A stretch of DNA of 8,280 bases from JALZHR01 sp036389695 (GTDB lineage: Bacteria; Acidobacteriota; Blastocatellia; Pyrinomonadales; Pyrinomonadaceae). A program made the translations under genes and the position numbers. The notes under the pieces are model-generated. The model did not search any database. It was not told the origin of the DNA and saw only the letters and a list, made by a program, of their open reading frames with translations. Location: assembly GCA_036389695.1 (NCBI GenBank), contig DASVWG010000384.1, positions 1 to 8,280 of the forward strand, given 5' to 3'. Positions 6,645 to 8,280 of this stretch are shown in pieces. Each line of letters begins with the position of its first letter. The stretch's first letter is position 1.

Positions 6645-6659
6645 ATTAACAATTTAAAA
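6645..6659 (-). repeat. Solo 15-bp fragment of the palindrome arm
   Basis: The reverse complement of 6645-6659 is identical to 6429-6443 (TTTTAAATTGTTAAT), part of the left arm of the nearby palindrome. It may be the remnant of a third arm. AT-rich sequence makes chance matches more likely, so the link is tentative. Confidence 0.45.
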
Positions 6660-6692
6660 ATAAAAATCCCAAATCGGAGCAATTCGCGGTCG

Positions 6693-7583
6693 GTGAAAAA
6701 TATGAGCATCGCTATTCTCAGGAAAATTATTTTATTTTCGGTTTTCCTCAACGCTTTCAGCTTTCTGCCCGTCGCGGCGCAGTCAAAAAAGATATTTGAT
6801 AAAAAACCCCTGTTTATAACCGTTCTGGAAACGCGGCTTGCCGACGAGGGTTTAACGCTCGAAAAATTTTGCCCGCAGGATAATATTTTCACGCGGCGCA
6901 TTCTCGTCGAATACGGCGCGGCTTTCGTCGGCAAAGCAAAGTTCGGACGCTCCTGTTATCTGAAGGACGAAGCGACGGTGCTGGAAACGCAAAATCAGGT
7001 TGGTTTTTCGTCAAAGACTCTGGGCGGCGTGAAAATCGAGCTGCAAACCGAAGCGATGAAAGCTCTTTTAAAAGCGGCGGCGGAAGCGAAGCGGCAGAAA
7101 TTGAGCATCACGCCGCGCGGCGGCGCGGCGGCGGCGCGGCGCAGTTTTGAAAAAACCGTGGAGTTCTGGGAAAGCCGCGTCGAGCCGGGTTTGGACTTCT
7201 GGGTCAGCCGGAAAAAATTGACGCCGAAACAGGCGGCTAAAATTCGCGCGATGTCGATTTTCCAGCAGATTATCGCCATCCTCGAACTGGAAGAAAAGAA
7301 AATCTGGTTCAGCACGCAGTTTGATAAATCGATTCTGCAATCGGTCGCCGCGCCCGGCGCGTCGCAGCACAATCTGATGCTCGCGATGGACGTCGCGCAA
7401 TTTGAAGACGCGCGCGTGCGCCGCGTGCTGGCAAAGCACGGCTGGTTTCAGACGGTCGCCTCCGATAAGCCGCATTTTACATATCTGGGCGTCGACGAAG
7501 ACGATTTGCCGAAGCTCGGTCTGCATCCGGTCGAAATCGACAGCCAGGTTTTCTGGATTCCGCGTCTGGCGGCGGTTCAGTAA
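6693..7583 (+). CDS. Exported M15-type zinc peptidase (VanY/endolysin-like), first of a tandem pair
   Basis: A 296-residue protein (numbered from GTG at 6693) with a signal peptide ending near PVAA-Q (about residue 29). A unique N-terminal region (about 35-130) includes VEYGAAFV and one Cys pair (C60, C88). The C-terminal part carries the M15 pattern: ARRSF (149-152), equivalent to the substrate-binding YRSY of VanY; SQHNLMLAMD (224-233), matching SxHxxxxAxD; and DKPHF (258-262). By family knowledge H226, D233 and H261 bind zinc and D258 is the catalytic acid/base, as in T5-type L-alanyl-D-glutamate endopeptidases. The likely target is peptidoglycan peptide stems in the periplasm, but carboxypeptidase versus endopeptidase activity cannot be told. 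The start is ambiguous: ATG at 6702 has GGTGA just upstream and also gives a good signal peptide. The gene is followed after 25 bp by a paralogue. Confidence 0.75.
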   Translation: MKNMSIAILRKIILFSVFLNAFSFLPVAAQSKKIFDKKPLFITVLETRLADEGLTLEKFCPQDNIFTRRILVEYGAAFVGKAKFGRSCYLKDEATVLETQNQVGFSSKTLGGVKIELQTEAMKALLKAAAEAKRQKLSITPRGGAAAARRSFEKTVEFWESRVEPGLDFWVSRKKLTPKQAAKIRAMSIFQQIIAILELEEKKIWFSTQFDKSILQSVAAPGASQHNLMLAMDVAQFEDARVRRVLAKHGWFQTVASDKPHFTYLGVDEDDLPKLGLHPVEIDSQVFWIPRLAAVQ

Positions 7584-7608
7584 AAGCTCTTTTCGGACGA
7601 GAGAAATT

Positions 7609-8280
7609 ATGAAAAACAATTATTTCGCGGAAAATCCGTGGCGGAATTTAACCGGCGTCATTCTGCTCGCGCTGATTGCGCTGTCATTTTCCTGCCGCGT
7701 TTCGGGGGAAAAACAATATAACTCGCTTATTCGCCGGGCAAGTGCCGAAAGCAGAGAAACGAACACAAGTCCGAACACAAACGCCAACGATAAATCCGAT
7801 TCTCCGTCCGCGAAAAATAATTCGATTAACGCCGAGCCGTTAAAAATTCAGTCTTATCGGGATAATCTGCCCGGCGGTTTTGTTTTTCCGACGGACGCGG
7901 TCGGCGAACGGATTTTGTCCGAATACGGCGCGATTTATGTGGCGAAAGGCGGCGTCGCGCCGCTGACGGTGATGTTTGCCAGCGACGGCGAATGTTCCGA
8001 GTGGCAATCGAAGTTGACGATTTCGCGCGCCGAAATCGGCGGTTTCAGTCTCGAACTGCAATCATCGGCGATGAAGGCTTTACAGGCGGCGATTGCCGAA
8101 GCCGAAAGCGCGGGCGAAAGCATCACGCCGCGCGGAGCTGATTCGGCGCGTCGCAGCTATACGCAAACCGTCGAGCTGTGGGCAAGCCGCGTCAATCCGG
8201 CTTTAACTCATTGGGTTGGAAAAGGAAAAATCTCGCCGCAGGAAGCCGAACGTATCAAAGCGCTTTCGCCGACGGCGCAG
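7609..8280 (+). CDS. Exported paralogue of the upstream M15-type peptidase, possible lipoprotein (partial, 3' end outside window)
   Basis: The frame is open from ATG at 7609 to the last base (224 residues seen); GAGAG lies about 7 nt upstream. The N-terminus is a signal segment (VILLALIALSFSC) with Cys29 in a poor lipobox (Ser at -3), so it is either a lipoprotein or an ordinary secreted protein. A Ser/Asn/Thr-rich low-complexity spacer (about 44-76) follows. From about residue 100 it parallels the preceding protein: SEYGAIYVAK against VEYGAAFVGK, LELQSSAMKAL against IELQTEAMKAL, SITPRG in both, and SARRSYTQTVELWASRVNP against AARRSFEKTVEFWESRVEP. The zinc-binding half would lie beyond the window, so peptidase activity is inferred from the paralogue only. 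The 25-bp gap suggests one operon produced by tandem duplication. The spacer is absent from the first copy. Confidence 0.75.
   Translation, partial: MKNNYFAENPWRNLTGVILLALIALSFSCRVSGEKQYNSLIRRASAESRETNTSPNTNANDKSDSPSAKNNSINAEPLKIQSYRDNLPGGFVFPTDAVGERILSEYGAIYVAKGGVAPLTVMFASDGECSEWQSKLTISRAEIGGFSLELQSSAMKALQAAIAEAESAGESITPRGADSARRSYTQTVELWASRVNPALTHWVGKGKISPQEAERIKALSPTAQ

Noticed and set aside
7068..7619. Minus-strand ORF of 183 codons
   Set aside because: Antisense to the M15 peptidase gene, whose motifs and signal peptide support the plus strand. The minus product is Arg/Phe-rich with no known motif.

Overview
The window looks like chromosomal DNA from a free-living Gram-negative bacterium. 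The best guess is Acidobacteriota, class Blastocatellia (Pyrinomonadaceae-like). That guess rests on the style of the FG-GAP/VCBS repeats (DFDGDGK ... FRPS ... WYRINSSNN), which I associate with that group, and on moderate-GC genes separated by AT-rich gaps. It is an inference from family resemblance, not a database result. No rRNA, tRNA, CRISPR array, integrase, transposase or phage gene was seen.

Layout. Positions 1-2471 (minus strand, running off the left edge) encode a large exported protein: N-terminal membrane anchor or signal, fibronectin-III-like domain, di-haem cytochrome c peroxidase/MauG-type domain with two CxxCH sites, a beta-rich linker domain, and at least four 45-residue VCBS/FG-GAP units encoded by exact-period 135-bp DNA repeats. 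A 3-gene minus-strand cluster follows, read from 4590 down to 2708: a small CsbD-like stress protein, the AAA+ ATPase RarA (MgsA), and a SnoaL/NTF2-like protein. The CsbD-like gene and rarA are separated by a 107-bp gap that is almost entirely a long hairpin built from 7-nt units. Divergently, 4752-6380 (plus) encodes a 14-TM DHA2-type MFS efflux transporter. Its 3' flank (6381-6692, 312 bp with no gene) holds a second long AT-rich palindrome with 7-nt periodicity, a possible terminator, a short direct repeat and a further hairpin. From 6693 to the right edge two tandem paralogous genes encode exported proteins. The first is a complete M15-type zinc peptidase (VanY/endolysin-like motifs SxHxxxxAxD and DxPHF). 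The second shares its N-terminal two thirds and is cut by the window end.

How they work together. The rarA cluster suggests replication-fork maintenance alongside a stress-type small protein, but the SnoaL protein's role is unknown. The transporter, the exported haem peroxidase and the paired cell-wall-type peptidases are envelope functions that are adjacent rather than evidently one pathway. I see no clear new multi-gene system. The least explained signals are the two heptamer-based palindromes and the tandem peptidase pair.
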